Shown here in pieces: positions 51,405-58,784 of a stretch of 58,784 nt of DNA. Both the position numbers and the translations under genes were made by a program. The DNA comes from Pseudogulbenkiania sp. (lineage in GTDB: Bacteria; Pseudomonadota; Gammaproteobacteria; Burkholderiales; Chromobacteriaceae). Positions within the stretch are counted from its first letter, which is position 1. Each line of letters begins with the position of its first letter. The stretch spans positions 1 through 58,784 of the forward strand of contig JAGLBD010000019.1 in the NCBI GenBank assembly GCA_018260425.1. Direction: 5' to 3'. The notes under the pieces were generated by a model that saw only the letters and a list, made by a program, of their open reading frames with translations, searched no databases and had not been told where the DNA came from.

Positions 51405-51767
51405 ATGAAGCAAAGCGTCAGCGGTCCGGTGATCCTGATCACACTGGGTTCCATCTGGTTCCTTAAAAGCACTGCGCTGCTGCCCGACACTGCCTCCCTG
51501 CTCGCCCTGCTGCTGGCCATGACCGGCGTCATGCTGTTCTTCATGGACGGTCTGAACAAATCGACGCTGGTCAGCTCGCCGATGCTGATCTATAGCGGCG
51601 CTGCGGTTTATTTCTTCGACTCGGCCGCCCTGCGCATGAGCCACGTGCTCTCGCTGGGCATGGTACTGCTGGGCATCCTGATGCTGTTTGCCCGCAGCGA
51701 CCTGATCCCTGAGCGTTCGCGCCCCTTGCTGCGCCGCCGCGCTGAAAACCTCAGGGACATTGAATAA
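51405..51767 (+). CDS. Small membrane protein of unknown function
   Basis: A 120-residue protein with four predicted membrane segments (about 7-22, 27-47, 58-74 and 78-95) and a basic cytoplasmic tail. The segment GPVILITLGSIWFLKS resembles small uncharacterised membrane proteins with repeated hydrophobic pairs. It starts 4 bp after the smpB stop and ends 39 bp before guaA, so it is probably cotranscribed with smpB. No function assigned. Confidence 0.75.
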   Translation: MKQSVSGPVILITLGSIWFLKSTALLPDTASLLALLLAMTGVMLFFMDGLNKSTLVSSPMLIYSGAAVYFFDSAALRMSHVLSLGMVLLGILMLFARSDLIPERSRPLLRRRAENLRDIE

Positions 51768-51806
51768 GCATTCCCCATTTTCGAATCAGACTCACCAAGG
51801 ACACGC

Positions 51807-53378
51807 ATGGACAAGATCCTCATTCTCGACTTCGGCTCCCAGGTCGCTCAGCTTATTGCACGTCGCGTACGCGAAGCACATGTTTACTGTGAGCTGCATT
51901 CCTTCGACATGACGATCGAAGAGATCCGTGCCTTCAACCCCAAGGGCATCATCCTCTCCGGAGGCCCGAACTCGGTCTATGAAAGTGACTACCAGGCCGA
52001 TCCGGCCCTGTTCTCGCTGGGTATTCCGGTGCTGGGTATCTGCTATGGCATGCAATGGATGGCCCAAACCCTGGGCGGCAAGGTGGAATCGGGCACTGTC
52101 CGTGAATTCGGTTATGCCGAAGTCAGCACGGTTTCCAGCAAGCTGTTCGACGGTCTGGCCGACAAAACCCTGCCCAGTGGCGAGCACGTTCAGGAAGTCT
52201 GGATGAGCCATGGCGACAAGGTCGCCGCACTGCCGGAAGGCTTCACGGTAATTGGCAGCAACCGTTCCTGCCCGATCGCCGCGATGGCTGACGAACATCG
52301 TCATTTCTACGGTGTGCAGTTCCACCCGGAAGTGACCCACACCCGCAAGGGCCGTGAAATGATCCACCGCTTCGTGCTGGGCATCTGTTCGGCCAATCCG
52401 TCGTGGACCATGCCCAACTATATCGACGAAGCGGTTGCCCGCATCCGCGCCGAAGTCGGTGAGGAAGAAGTCATTCTCGGTCTGTCCGGCGGGGTGGACT
52501 CGTCGGTTGCCGCCGCCCTGATCCATCGCGCCATTGGTGATCAACTGACCTGCGTGTTCGTGGATCACGGTCTGCTGCGCCTCAACGAAGGCGAGATGGT
52601 CATGGAGATGTTCGCCCGCAATCTGGGTGTCAAGGTCGTCCATGTCGATGCCTCCACCGAATTCATGAGCAAACTGGCCGGTGTCACCGACCCGGAAGCC
52701 AAGCGCAAGATCATCGGCGCCGAGTTCGTTGAAGTGTTCCAGAGCGAATCGAAGAAGCTCACCAACGCCAAATGGCTGGCACAAGGCACCATCTACCCGG
52801 ACGTTATCGAGTCGGCCGGTGCCAAGACCAAGAAAGCCCACACCATCAAGAGCCACCACAACGTGGGCGGCCTGCCGGAAACCCTGAATCTGAAACTGCT
52901 CGAGCCCTTGCGCGAACTGTTCAAGGACGAGGTTCGCGAACTGGGCGTAGCATTGGGACTGCCGCACGACATGGTTTATCGTCACCCGTTCCCGGGCCCG
53001 GGCCTTGGCGTGCGTATTCTGGGTGAAGTGCGTCAGGACTTCGCCGACCTGCTGCGCCGTGCCGACGCGATCTTCATCGAAGAGCTGCGCAACACCAAAG
53101 ACGAAGACGGACTGTCCTGGTACGACAAGACCAGCCAGGCCTTTGCCGTGTTCCTGCCGGTGAAATCGGTGGGCGTGATGGGCGATGGCCGCACCTACGA
53201 CTACGTTGTCGCACTGCGCGCCGTGGTGACCAGCGACTTCATGACCGCCCACTGGGCCGAACTGCCCTACTCCCTGCTGGGCCGTGCCTCGAACCGCATC
53301 ATCAACGAAGTGCGCGGCATCAACCGCGTCGTCTACGATGTGTCGGGCAAGCCGCCGGCAACGATTGAGTGGGAGTGA
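51807..53378 (+). CDS. guaA: GMP synthase (glutamine-hydrolysing)
   Basis: A 523-residue enzyme making GMP from XMP. The amidotransferase half has the nucleophile in LGICYGMQ (Cys79) and FHPEVTHT; the ATP pyrophosphatase half has the PP-loop [11 protein letters not shown]; the C-terminal dimerisation domain ends KPPATIEWE. guaB is not in the window. Confidence 0.98.
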   Translation: MDKILILDFGSQVAQLIARRVREAHVYCELHSFDMTIEEIRAFNPKGIILSGGPNSVYESDYQADPALFSLGIPVLGICYGMQWMAQTLGGKVESGTVREFGYAEVSTVSSKLFDGLADKTLPSGEHVQEVWMSHGDKVAALPEGFTVIGSNRSCPIAAMADEHRHFYGVQFHPEVTHTRKGREMIHRFVLGICSANPSWTMPNYIDEAVARIRAEVGEEEVILGLSGGVDSSVAAALIHRAIGDQLTCVFVDHGLLRLNEGEMVMEMFARNLGVKVVHVDASTEFMSKLAGVTDPEAKRKIIGAEFVEVFQSESKKLTNAKWLAQGTIYPDVIESAGAKTKKAHTIKSHHNVGGLPETLNLKLLEPLRELFKDEVRELGVALGLPHDMVYRHPFPGPGLGVRILGEVRQDFADLLRRADAIFIEELRNTKDEDGLSWYDKTSQAFAVFLPVKSVGVMGDGRTYDYVVALRAVVTSDFMTAHWAELPYSLLGRASNRIINEVRGINRVVYDVSGKPPATIEWE

Positions 53379-53440
53379 TCACAGGGTATGTCCCCTGATA
53401 GAGGACACACACTGCACTGATTCACCACGCTAATCGGCGT

Positions 53441-53480
53441 GAAGCGCTGAAAAAGCAAAATACCGCTTTTTCAGCGCTTC
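53441..53480. terminator. Perfect 16-bp inverted repeat between guaA and the ATPase gene
   Basis: GAAGCGCTGAAAAAGC and its exact complement GCTTTTTCAGCGCTTC surround an 8-base loop. There is no T run after it, but the stem contains five T-A pairs. It probably acts as the guaA terminator; it also marks the left border of the accessory segment. The remaining gap (53379-53585) has no gene. Confidence 0.6.
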
Positions 53481-53585
53481 TCATCTCTGGGCAATCAGCA
53501 CTCAGTGCCGTACCATGTTGATCAGGCTTTACGCAAAGAACAGATTCAAAAAGCAAGGTCGCACCGAGAGTGTGAGGAGACAAAC

Positions 53586-54665
53586 ATGTCCGTAGTCAAG
53601 TCGCTGACCATCACCGGATACAAATCCATCCGCGCACTGCACGATTTCGAGCTCAACAGCTTGAATGTCCTGATCGGTGCCAACGGTGCAGGAAAAAGCA
53701 ACTTCATCGGCTTGTTTCGCATGCTTTCGGAAATGGTCGAGGAACAACTGCAGGTCTACGTTCAGCGTCAAGGCGGGCCGGATGCTATCCTACACTTCGG
53801 TCGCGAAACCACCGATCGCATGCATGCCGAGTTTTTCTTTGCAAGGAATGGCTACAAGTTCGATTTGATCCCCACCAGCGATAACCGACTCATTTTTGAA
53901 AATGAAATCAGCTGGTTTGGCGGCGTTCTCTACAACTCCACGCCCAGCGCAGTGCTTGGCCGGGGTCATGACGAATCAAAACTCAAACATGCCACGGACC
54001 CCTACTCTCCCTACGTTCGCCCTTCCGTGACGAACTGGCGTGTCTATCACTTTCACGATACCGGCGAGCGTGCGCGCGTCAAGCAGCGCCATCCCATTAC
54101 GGATAACCTGCGCCTGCAAATCGATGCCGCCAATCTAGCCGCCTACCTGCACAAGCTGCACGCACAATTTCCGACGCACTACCAGTCAATTGTCCAGACG
54201 ATCCGGTTGGTTGCCCCCTATTTCCGTGATTTTGTATTACGGCCAGAAGCTGATTTTGTTGAACTGGAATGGACCCAGAAAGGAAAGCCGGATACTGCAC
54301 TCAAAGCCAGCATGCTTTCCGACGGAACATTGCGGTTCATTTGTCTGGCCACCTTGCTACTTCAGCCTATCGAACTGCTGCCAGACACCATCCTGATTGA
54401 TGAGCCCGAGTTGGGGCTACACCCTTATGCCATATCGGTGCTGACTGACATATTCAAGCAGGTCGCAGAGTCTCGTCAGCTTATTGTGTCGACCCAATCC
54501 GTCGAGTTAATCAACGAACTGGAGCCGGAAGATATCATCGTTGTCGATCAGGAAGAAGATGCTTCGGTATTCCGTCGCTATAGCTCTGCCGAGCTGGCCG
54601 ACTGGCTGGAAAGCTACTCCATGGGTGATCTCTGGAAACAGAACGTTCTGGGAGGGAGACCCTGA
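53586..54665 (+). CDS. OLD/RecF-type AAA ATPase of a putative defence pair
   Basis: A 359-residue ABC-like ATPase. Residues 1-45 contain the edge strand ITGYKSIRALHDFEL and the Walker A GANGAGKSN (31-39); the signature-like LSDGTLR is at 244-250; Walker B with catalytic Glu is ILIDEPELGLHP (269-280); the H-switch region reads STQS (302-305). It lacks a fused TOPRIM domain, which fits the adjacent DUF4276 gene taking that role. A GAGGAG box precedes the ATG; the frame upstream is not needed. Base composition is visibly more AT-rich than in the flanking genes. Function in phage defence is inferred from family and pairing. Confidence 0.85.
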   Translation: MSVVKSLTITGYKSIRALHDFELNSLNVLIGANGAGKSNFIGLFRMLSEMVEEQLQVYVQRQGGPDAILHFGRETTDRMHAEFFFARNGYKFDLIPTSDNRLIFENEISWFGGVLYNSTPSAVLGRGHDESKLKHATDPYSPYVRPSVTNWRVYHFHDTGERARVKQRHPITDNLRLQIDAANLAAYLHKLHAQFPTHYQSIVQTIRLVAPYFRDFVLRPEADFVELEWTQKGKPDTALKASMLSDGTLRFICLATLLLQPIELLPDTILIDEPELGLHPYAISVLTDIFKQVAESRQLIVSTQSVELINELEPEDIIVVDQEEDASVFRRYSSAELADWLESYSMGDLWKQNVLGGRP

Positions 54666-54667
54666 AA

Positions 54668-55342
54668 ATGGTCGAAGTCTATATCATTGCCGAGGGGCAA
54701 ACCGAGGAGCAATTCGTCAAACAGATCATGGCACCTGCTTTTCGGGCTATGCAAATTTTCATCAAGCCGATTCTGCTTCCCACCTCGAAACAAGCTAAGG
54801 GAGGAGCAGTCTCTCTTGAGCGACTGCAACTGAATGCACGCAATATTCTTCGTAGCAAACCCGATTGCATCCTGACCACCTTGCTGGATCTTTATGCCCT
54901 GGATACGGACTTCCCACGGCATGATGAGGCCCGGAACATTACAGATATCCACCAGCGGTGCGGCATGCTTGAGACTGCACTGCAACACGCGATTGTTTCC
55001 AGTGTCGGCTGCCAGAAAGAGCGCTTCATTCCGCACATTCAACCTTATGAATTCGAAGGGCTGTTATTCTCGGACGTGACAGCATTGGTCGGGACGGAGC
55101 CTCTCTGGGCATCTAGCAAGGAAGAGTTGCAACGTGTCAGAAGCAGCTTTGAAACACCGGAACACATCAACAACAGCTACGAAACCAAACCCTCCAAACG
55201 TCTGGAGCAAATTCTACGTCCAGCCTACAAGAAGACACGACATGGCCCCATAGCTGCCAAACGGGTTACGCTGGCGACCATGGAACAGGAATGCCGACAT
55301 TTTCGCGAATGGCTCGATACACTCCGGGCATTGGCAGGCTGA
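54668..55342 (+). CDS. DUF4276 (TOPRIM-like) protein of a putative defence pair
   Basis: A 224-residue DUF4276 protein. The acidic residues expected of a TOPRIM-like metal site are in VYIIAEGQTEEQF (Glu9, Glu13), TLLDLYALD (Asp74) and QPYEFEGLLFSD (Glu128, Glu130). DUF4276 genes often follow an AAA ATPase. Here the gene starts 2 bp after the ATPase stop, so the two are one translational unit. The likely role is a nuclease or toxin effector controlled by the ATPase, by analogy with PARIS-type ATPase plus TOPRIM pairs; this is inference. Confidence 0.8.
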   Translation: MVEVYIIAEGQTEEQFVKQIMAPAFRAMQIFIKPILLPTSKQAKGGAVSLERLQLNARNILRSKPDCILTTLLDLYALDTDFPRHDEARNITDIHQRCGMLETALQHAIVSSVGCQKERFIPHIQPYEFEGLLFSDVTALVGTEPLWASSKEELQRVRSSFETPEHINNSYETKPSKRLEQILRPAYKKTRHGPIAAKRVTLATMEQECRHFREWLDTLRALAG

Positions 55343-55560
55343 ACGACCACGCGGCATCTGCTCCCCCCGGCTAGTGCCCCCTCTTTCTGAGCCCACTTTC
55401 ACTCAACCATGCAATATCGCGATGAAGCCGTCTCGCAATTTTTGCGAGTTGACCGTCTTGGCCCTCATCCAGTGCTCTGTGTAACGCCCAAGTATATTGA
55501 CTGTCACTCAACTCATCAGTTATCCACACTTCGCATCGTATGACATAAGTCAGTCCTGAC
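55343..55560. other. Gene-free border region between the ATPase/DUF4276 pair and prpF
   Basis: About 218 bp with no convincing gene. It has a 7-bp hairpin (CTCGCAA/TTGCGAG at 55432-55448). A minus-strand frame (55371-55634) of 87 codons has a partly protein-like composition but starts antisense inside prpF and has no good ribosome binding site; it could be a gene remnant. None of the frames encodes the missing N-terminus of PrpF. Confidence 0.5.
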
Positions 55561-56571
55561 CGGCGGGGACCCGCCACCAGCAACAAGGTGTTTTTGGCGC
55601 GGGTAGAGAACACACCGACGGGGCGTCGGATCATCAGTACGCTTGCCCAGTTGGCCAGCGATCATGGCGACATAGACTGGAGTGTCAATTGCGGCAATAT
55701 GTCTTCCGCTTTGCCACTGTGGGCGATCGATACGGGTCTGATCGAGGCTCCGCCAACGGGAAGCTTTGAGATCGAAATCAACAATACCAACACCGGCGTC
55801 CTCACCGTCGCCCGGATGTCCCGCGATACCCAAGGCCGATTTATCAATGCCGAGATTCCGGGCGTTGTTGGCTCGTTTCCCGGCGTCGATCTGTTTTTGC
55901 AATCGCCGGTAGGCAACAAGACCGGTCGTCTTTTGCCCACCGGCCACCTCATGGACACAATTGCCGGACACAAGGTCTCGTGTGTGGATGTCGCGGTGCC
56001 GATGGTGATCGCGGATGCAGCCAGCTTCGGCAAGACCGGCCATGAAACGATGGCAGAACTTGAAACCGACACGGAATTCATGGCAAAGCTCAGACAAGTC
56101 TGGATTGAGGCTGGCCTCAAGATGCAGCTTCGCCGCCGGGATGGCGAATTGATGACGCTCGCCGAGCTGGAACGCAGCGAAACCATCCCCAAGGTATGTA
56201 TCGTGTCAGCACCGCGGCACGGAGGACATATTGCGGTACGGTATTTCACGCCCCAGACAGGTCATGCTTCGCTGGCAGTTTCTGGCGGCTGCTGTCTCGC
56301 TGCCGCTTGCATGCTCTCGGGGACAACCGCCCATCAAGTGGCAGTCGGTGTGAGCAGCCCATCCACCTCGTTTACGGATATCGAAGTCAGTATCGAAAAT
56401 CCGGCAGGCAAACTGGATACCACGGTCAGTGTGAAGAGCAGCGCCGAAGGGATTGATGTACGGGCCGCTGCCTATCGACGCAATGCCCAAATCCTGATGC
56501 GCGGCCACGTCCCCCTCTATAGAGCGTCTGCGCAGCTAGTCGATGCCATGAGTGAAACAAGAGACGATTGA
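55561..56571 (+). pseudogene. PrpF/4-oxalomesaconate tautomerase-like gene, 5'-truncated
   Basis: The frame encodes about 336 residues matching the PrpF isomerase family from the GPATSNKV segment onward: SVNCGNMSSALPLWAIDTGLI, TGHLMDTIAG, VSAPRHGGHIAVRYFTPQTGHASLAVSGG. Full-length members (roughly 360-400 residues) have about 65 more N-terminal residues including MRGGTSKG. Here an in-frame TAA lies at 55546 and homology fades just after it. The only usable start, a GTG at 55588, has no ribosome binding site and would cut into the fold. A GGCGGG/CCCGCC hairpin (55562-55575) lies at the break. Likely a pseudogene, or a short protein of doubtful function. Confidence 0.7.
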
Positions 56572-56606
56572 GCCCCATCCCGTCACCCGGATAGCCGTAC
56601 TGACCG

Positions 56607-57575
56607 TCAGCGACGAATGGCCGCCAGTCCCGCAGCGTTGGCCTGCGCCAGCTCATCACTGCCCAGCACAAAATCGCGGCTGTCCGTCAAACGTTCAACG
56701 GCCAGATCGATGAATTGACGCACCCGGGCAGGCTGCGCGGAACGACTGCCGTAGTAGACAAACAAGCTGTAATGATCCGTCATGTTCTCCAACAACAACG
56801 GCACCACCCGACCACTCCGGATCAACGGGGCGGCGGTCGGGGCGGCCAGTTGACCGATAACATCACCGGCCAGGACGGCCCGCAACTCCAGCAGCTCGTC
56901 ATTGGTACAAAACGCCGGGTTGATGGGCAGATCCTGCAGGCTGTCCCCTACCCTGACCCGCCACGGCACAACACGCCCGTTATGGGGATGGCGGAAGGCA
57001 CTGCAACGATGCGTTGCCAGCGCAGGCAGTCCTGACGGGATGCCGTGCCTGTGCAGGTAGTCCGGCGCGGCACAGATGATCAATTGCATCGGAAACAGCC
57101 GTCGGGCAACCAAGCCCTCCTGCGGCGTATTGCCCAGCCGAAACCCGACATCGATCCGGTCCTCTACCCAGTTACCGATACGGTCGTCCAACTGCACATC
57201 CAACTGCACCTCGGGATAACGGCGACAGTACTCATCCATCACCGGGCCGATAATCGACGGCAAAACCGAACGAGGCCCGACGATGCGTAATGGCCCGATC
57301 AGATCATCTTTGCTCTGTTTGACGGAAGACAGTGCCTGCTGGAAACCGGCCAGCGAGGGTTGTACCGCATCCAGAAAACGCTGCCCTTCCTCGGTCAGGG
57401 ACATGCTGCGGGTGGTACGGTGAAACAAACGTACCCCCAGATACTGTTCCAGCTGACCCAACGCCTTGCTGGCGGCCTGCGGCGAGATCCGTTGCGCCTC
57501 TGCAGCCTTGCTGAGACTGCCGAACTCCGCCGTGCGGACAAAGGTGGTAATCGAACGGAGTTCATTGATCGACAT
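56607..57575 (-). CDS. LysR-type transcriptional regulator
   Basis: A 322-residue regulator: winged HTH at residues 1-65 (FVRTAEFGSLSKAAEAQRISPQAASKALGQLE) and a periplasmic-binding-like effector domain to the end, followed by a short extra tail. The alanine in PQAASKAL is unusual where most LysR proteins have PSAVSxxI. It is divergent from the alcohol dehydrogenase and convergent with the prpF remnant, so it probably controls the dehydrogenase and itself. Confidence 0.93.
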   Translation of the reverse strand: MSINELRSITTFVRTAEFGSLSKAAEAQRISPQAASKALGQLEQYLGVRLFHRTTRSMSLTEEGQRFLDAVQPSLAGFQQALSSVKQSKDDLIGPLRIVGPRSVLPSIIGPVMDEYCRRYPEVQLDVQLDDRIGNWVEDRIDVGFRLGNTPQEGLVARRLFPMQLIICAAPDYLHRHGIPSGLPALATHRCSAFRHPHNGRVVPWRVRVGDSLQDLPINPAFCTNDELLELRAVLAGDVIGQLAAPTAAPLIRSGRVVPLLLENMTDHYSLFVYYGSRSAQPARVRQFIDLAVERLTDSRDFVLGSDELAQANAAGLAAIRR

Positions 57576-57616
57576 CAGGCCGTCCTCTCAGCGCTATTAA
57601 CATGAAAAAGTTGTAG

Positions 57617-57630
57617 ATCATTCAAATGAT
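57617..57630. promoter_or_regulatory. Candidate LysR operator in the divergent promoter region
   Basis: ATCATT and AATGAT flank a 2-bp centre, a 6-bp dyad in the 132-bp gap between lysR and the dehydrogenase. Position and AT content fit a regulator site, but the spacing is shorter than the classical T-N11-A box. Confidence 0.4.
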
Positions 57631-57707
57631 AATGCACTAGTTCCATGTTTATCCAGCGACTACAGTTCTGTTCATCAGAAATGACCTCTCGCAAGGACCG
57701 TACGCTC

Positions 57708-58784
57708 ATGGAAAACTTTACCTTCTACAATCCCGTCAAAATCGACTTTGGTCGCGGCAAGGAGCAGCACATCGGCCAGCATCTGGCCGAGCATGGCATC
57801 AAAAAAGTCCTGCTGTGCTATGGCAGCGACCGCATCAAACATAATGGCCTGTTTAACTCGGTTAGCGCGAGTCTGGCCGCCCAGGGCATCGAGTACGTGG
57901 AGTTCGGTGGCATTGTCAGCAACCCGCTACTGTCCAAAGTCCGGGAAGGTATCGACATGGCACGTCGCCATCAGGTCGATGCCGTACTCAGCGTAGGTGG
58001 CGGCTCGGTGCTGGACAGCGCAAAGTCCATTGCCGCCGGTGTGCCCTATTCCGGAGATGTCTGGGATCTATTCATCGGCAAGGCCGGCATCGACTCGGCA
58101 CTCCCGGTGTTCTCGATCCTGACGCTGGCCGCCACCGGCAGCGAGATGAACTGCGGTGCCGTGGTGACCAACGAACAAACCCGGGAAAAGTTTGCCATCC
58201 AGTCGGTCCACGTTTACCCGCGGGTATCCATCGTCAATCCGGAGCTGATGCAAAGTGTGTCACGCGAGTATCTGGTGTACTCGGCCGCCGACATCATTGC
58301 CCACTGCATCGAAGGCTATTTGACCGCGACCGTTCAACCCGCCCTGCACTCGCGCATGGTGGAAGCCATCATCACGACCGTCATCGACAGCACCGAGACA
58401 CTGCTGCAGCAACCGGACAACTACGCAGCCCGCGCCGAGTTTGCCTGGGCCTCCACCCAGGCGCTCAATGGCTTGATTTATGCAGGCACCGCAGGTTTCA
58501 GCTACCCCAACCACATGATCGAGCACGCCTTGTCGGCCTTGTTCAACGTGCCGCACGGCGCAGGTCTCTCCGTCATCATGCCGGCCTGGATGAGGTGGTA
58601 CTACGAACGAAATCCGGCACAGTTCCAGCGACTGGCCCACTTCGTATTCGGGGTGGAAACCCCGTTACAGGGCATTGAGGCTCTGGAAGCCTGGTTCAAC
58701 ACAATCGGCACGCCTACGCGCCTGTCGCAATTCGGCATCACCACCGCAGACCTGCCGGCCCTTACCGACACCGTACTGGGCAAT
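57708..58784 (+). CDS. Iron-containing alcohol dehydrogenase (YqhD/BDH-like), 3' end outside window
   Basis: The first 359 codons of a type III dehydrogenase. The nucleotide motif is VGGGSVLDSAKSIA, and metal ligands are in ADIIAHCIEGY (Asp, His) and HMIEHALSALFNVPHGAG (two His). The start MENFTFYNPVKIDFGRG is typical of the NADPH-dependent YqhD/BdhA branch that reduces aldehydes. AAGGA precedes the ATG. Only the last 20-30 residues appear to be missing. Confidence 0.92.
   Translation, partial: MENFTFYNPVKIDFGRGKEQHIGQHLAEHGIKKVLLCYGSDRIKHNGLFNSVSASLAAQGIEYVEFGGIVSNPLLSKVREGIDMARRHQVDAVLSVGGGSVLDSAKSIAAGVPYSGDVWDLFIGKAGIDSALPVFSILTLAATGSEMNCGAVVTNEQTREKFAIQSVHVYPRVSIVNPELMQSVSREYLVYSAADIIAHCIEGYLTATVQPALHSRMVEAIITTVIDSTETLLQQPDNYAARAEFAWASTQALNGLIYAGTAGFSYPNHMIEHALSALFNVPHGAGLSVIMPAWMRWYYERNPAQFQRLAHFVFGVETPLQGIEALEAWFNTIGTPTRLSQFGITTADLPALTDTVLGN

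Noticed and set aside
51792-53252. Minus-strand open frame of about 486 codons opposite guaA
   Set aside because: Shadow frame; guaA on the plus strand is unambiguous.
53441-53480. 16-bp inverted repeat as an attachment or transposon end
   Set aside because: Both arms are adjacent with an 8-base loop and no second copy was found at the other border of the cassette, so a guaA terminator is the simpler reading.
55371-55634. Minus-strand 87-codon frame between the DUF4276 gene and prpF
   Set aside because: No ribosome binding site, starts antisense inside prpF homology, no recognised family; kept only as a possible remnant.

Overview
The window looks like chromosomal DNA of a motile, GC-rich betaproteobacterium. 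Gene content and order (yceD-rpmF-plsX-fab cluster, riboswitch-controlled gcvTHP, ratA-rnfH next to smpB, pyrG-eno-ftsB, single-gene CheV/CheZ chemotaxis) suggest Neisseriales, probably Chromobacteriaceae. That placement is inference from gene content; there is no rRNA here. No tRNA, rRNA, CRISPR array, prophage or complete insertion sequence was seen.

Region by region. (1) 1-6.5 kb, minus strand: yceD, rpmF, plsX, fabH, fabD, fabG, acpP, fabF, then pabB running off the left edge; this is the fatty-acid initiation and elongation operon, with a promoter upstream of yceD and intrinsic terminators between acpP and fabF and after fabF. (2) 6.5-13 kb: maf-type pyrophosphatase, a tetrapyrrole-methylase-family protein, a DUF2520 Rossmann protein, a short BLUF blue-light sensor, O-acetylhomoserine sulfhydrylase, an orphan peptide-binding lipid-free SBP and a small unknown protein. 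(3) 13-17.7 kb: gcvT, gcvH, gcvP, led by a tandem glycine riboswitch, with a hairpin terminator between gcvH and gcvP. (4) 17.7-19 kb: gluQ and a 7Fe ferredoxin.

(5) 19-42 kb is a 23-kb chemosensory island with two divergent systems. The minus-strand system reads FleS-like kinase, STAS protein, PP2C phosphatase, a short receptor, cheY, cheA, cheW, three tandem paralogous receptors, cheR, cheB, cheD. The plus-strand system reads cheV, cheV, cheY, cheZ, cheA and a degenerate EAL-HDOD protein. The plus-strand CheY/CheZ pair resembles the enteric motor-control pair; the minus-strand set carries the adaptation enzymes. The two sets probably share receptors and converge on the flagellar motor, with a partner-switch-like STAS/PP2C module attached to one of them.

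(6) 42-53.4 kb, housekeeping: tsaB-rimI-udg, rpmB-rpmG, pyrG, eno, ftsB, a GGDEF protein, ratA-rnfH, smpB, a small membrane protein and guaA. (7) 53.4-58.8 kb, accessory: a hairpin after guaA, then a two-gene ATPase plus DUF4276 cassette that looks like a TOPRIM-type anti-phage defence pair, directly followed by a prpF gene that has lost its 5' end, then a LysR regulator divergent from an iron-type alcohol dehydrogenase cut by the right edge.

The most interesting items are the ATPase/DUF4276 cassette and the prpF truncation at its border, the CheZ-like FQDxxxQ motif inside the short chemoreceptor, the STAS/PP2C module without a visible switch kinase, the mosaic gene conversion among three receptors that differ in their CheR-tethering tails, and the repeated GFGLF motif in one CheA.
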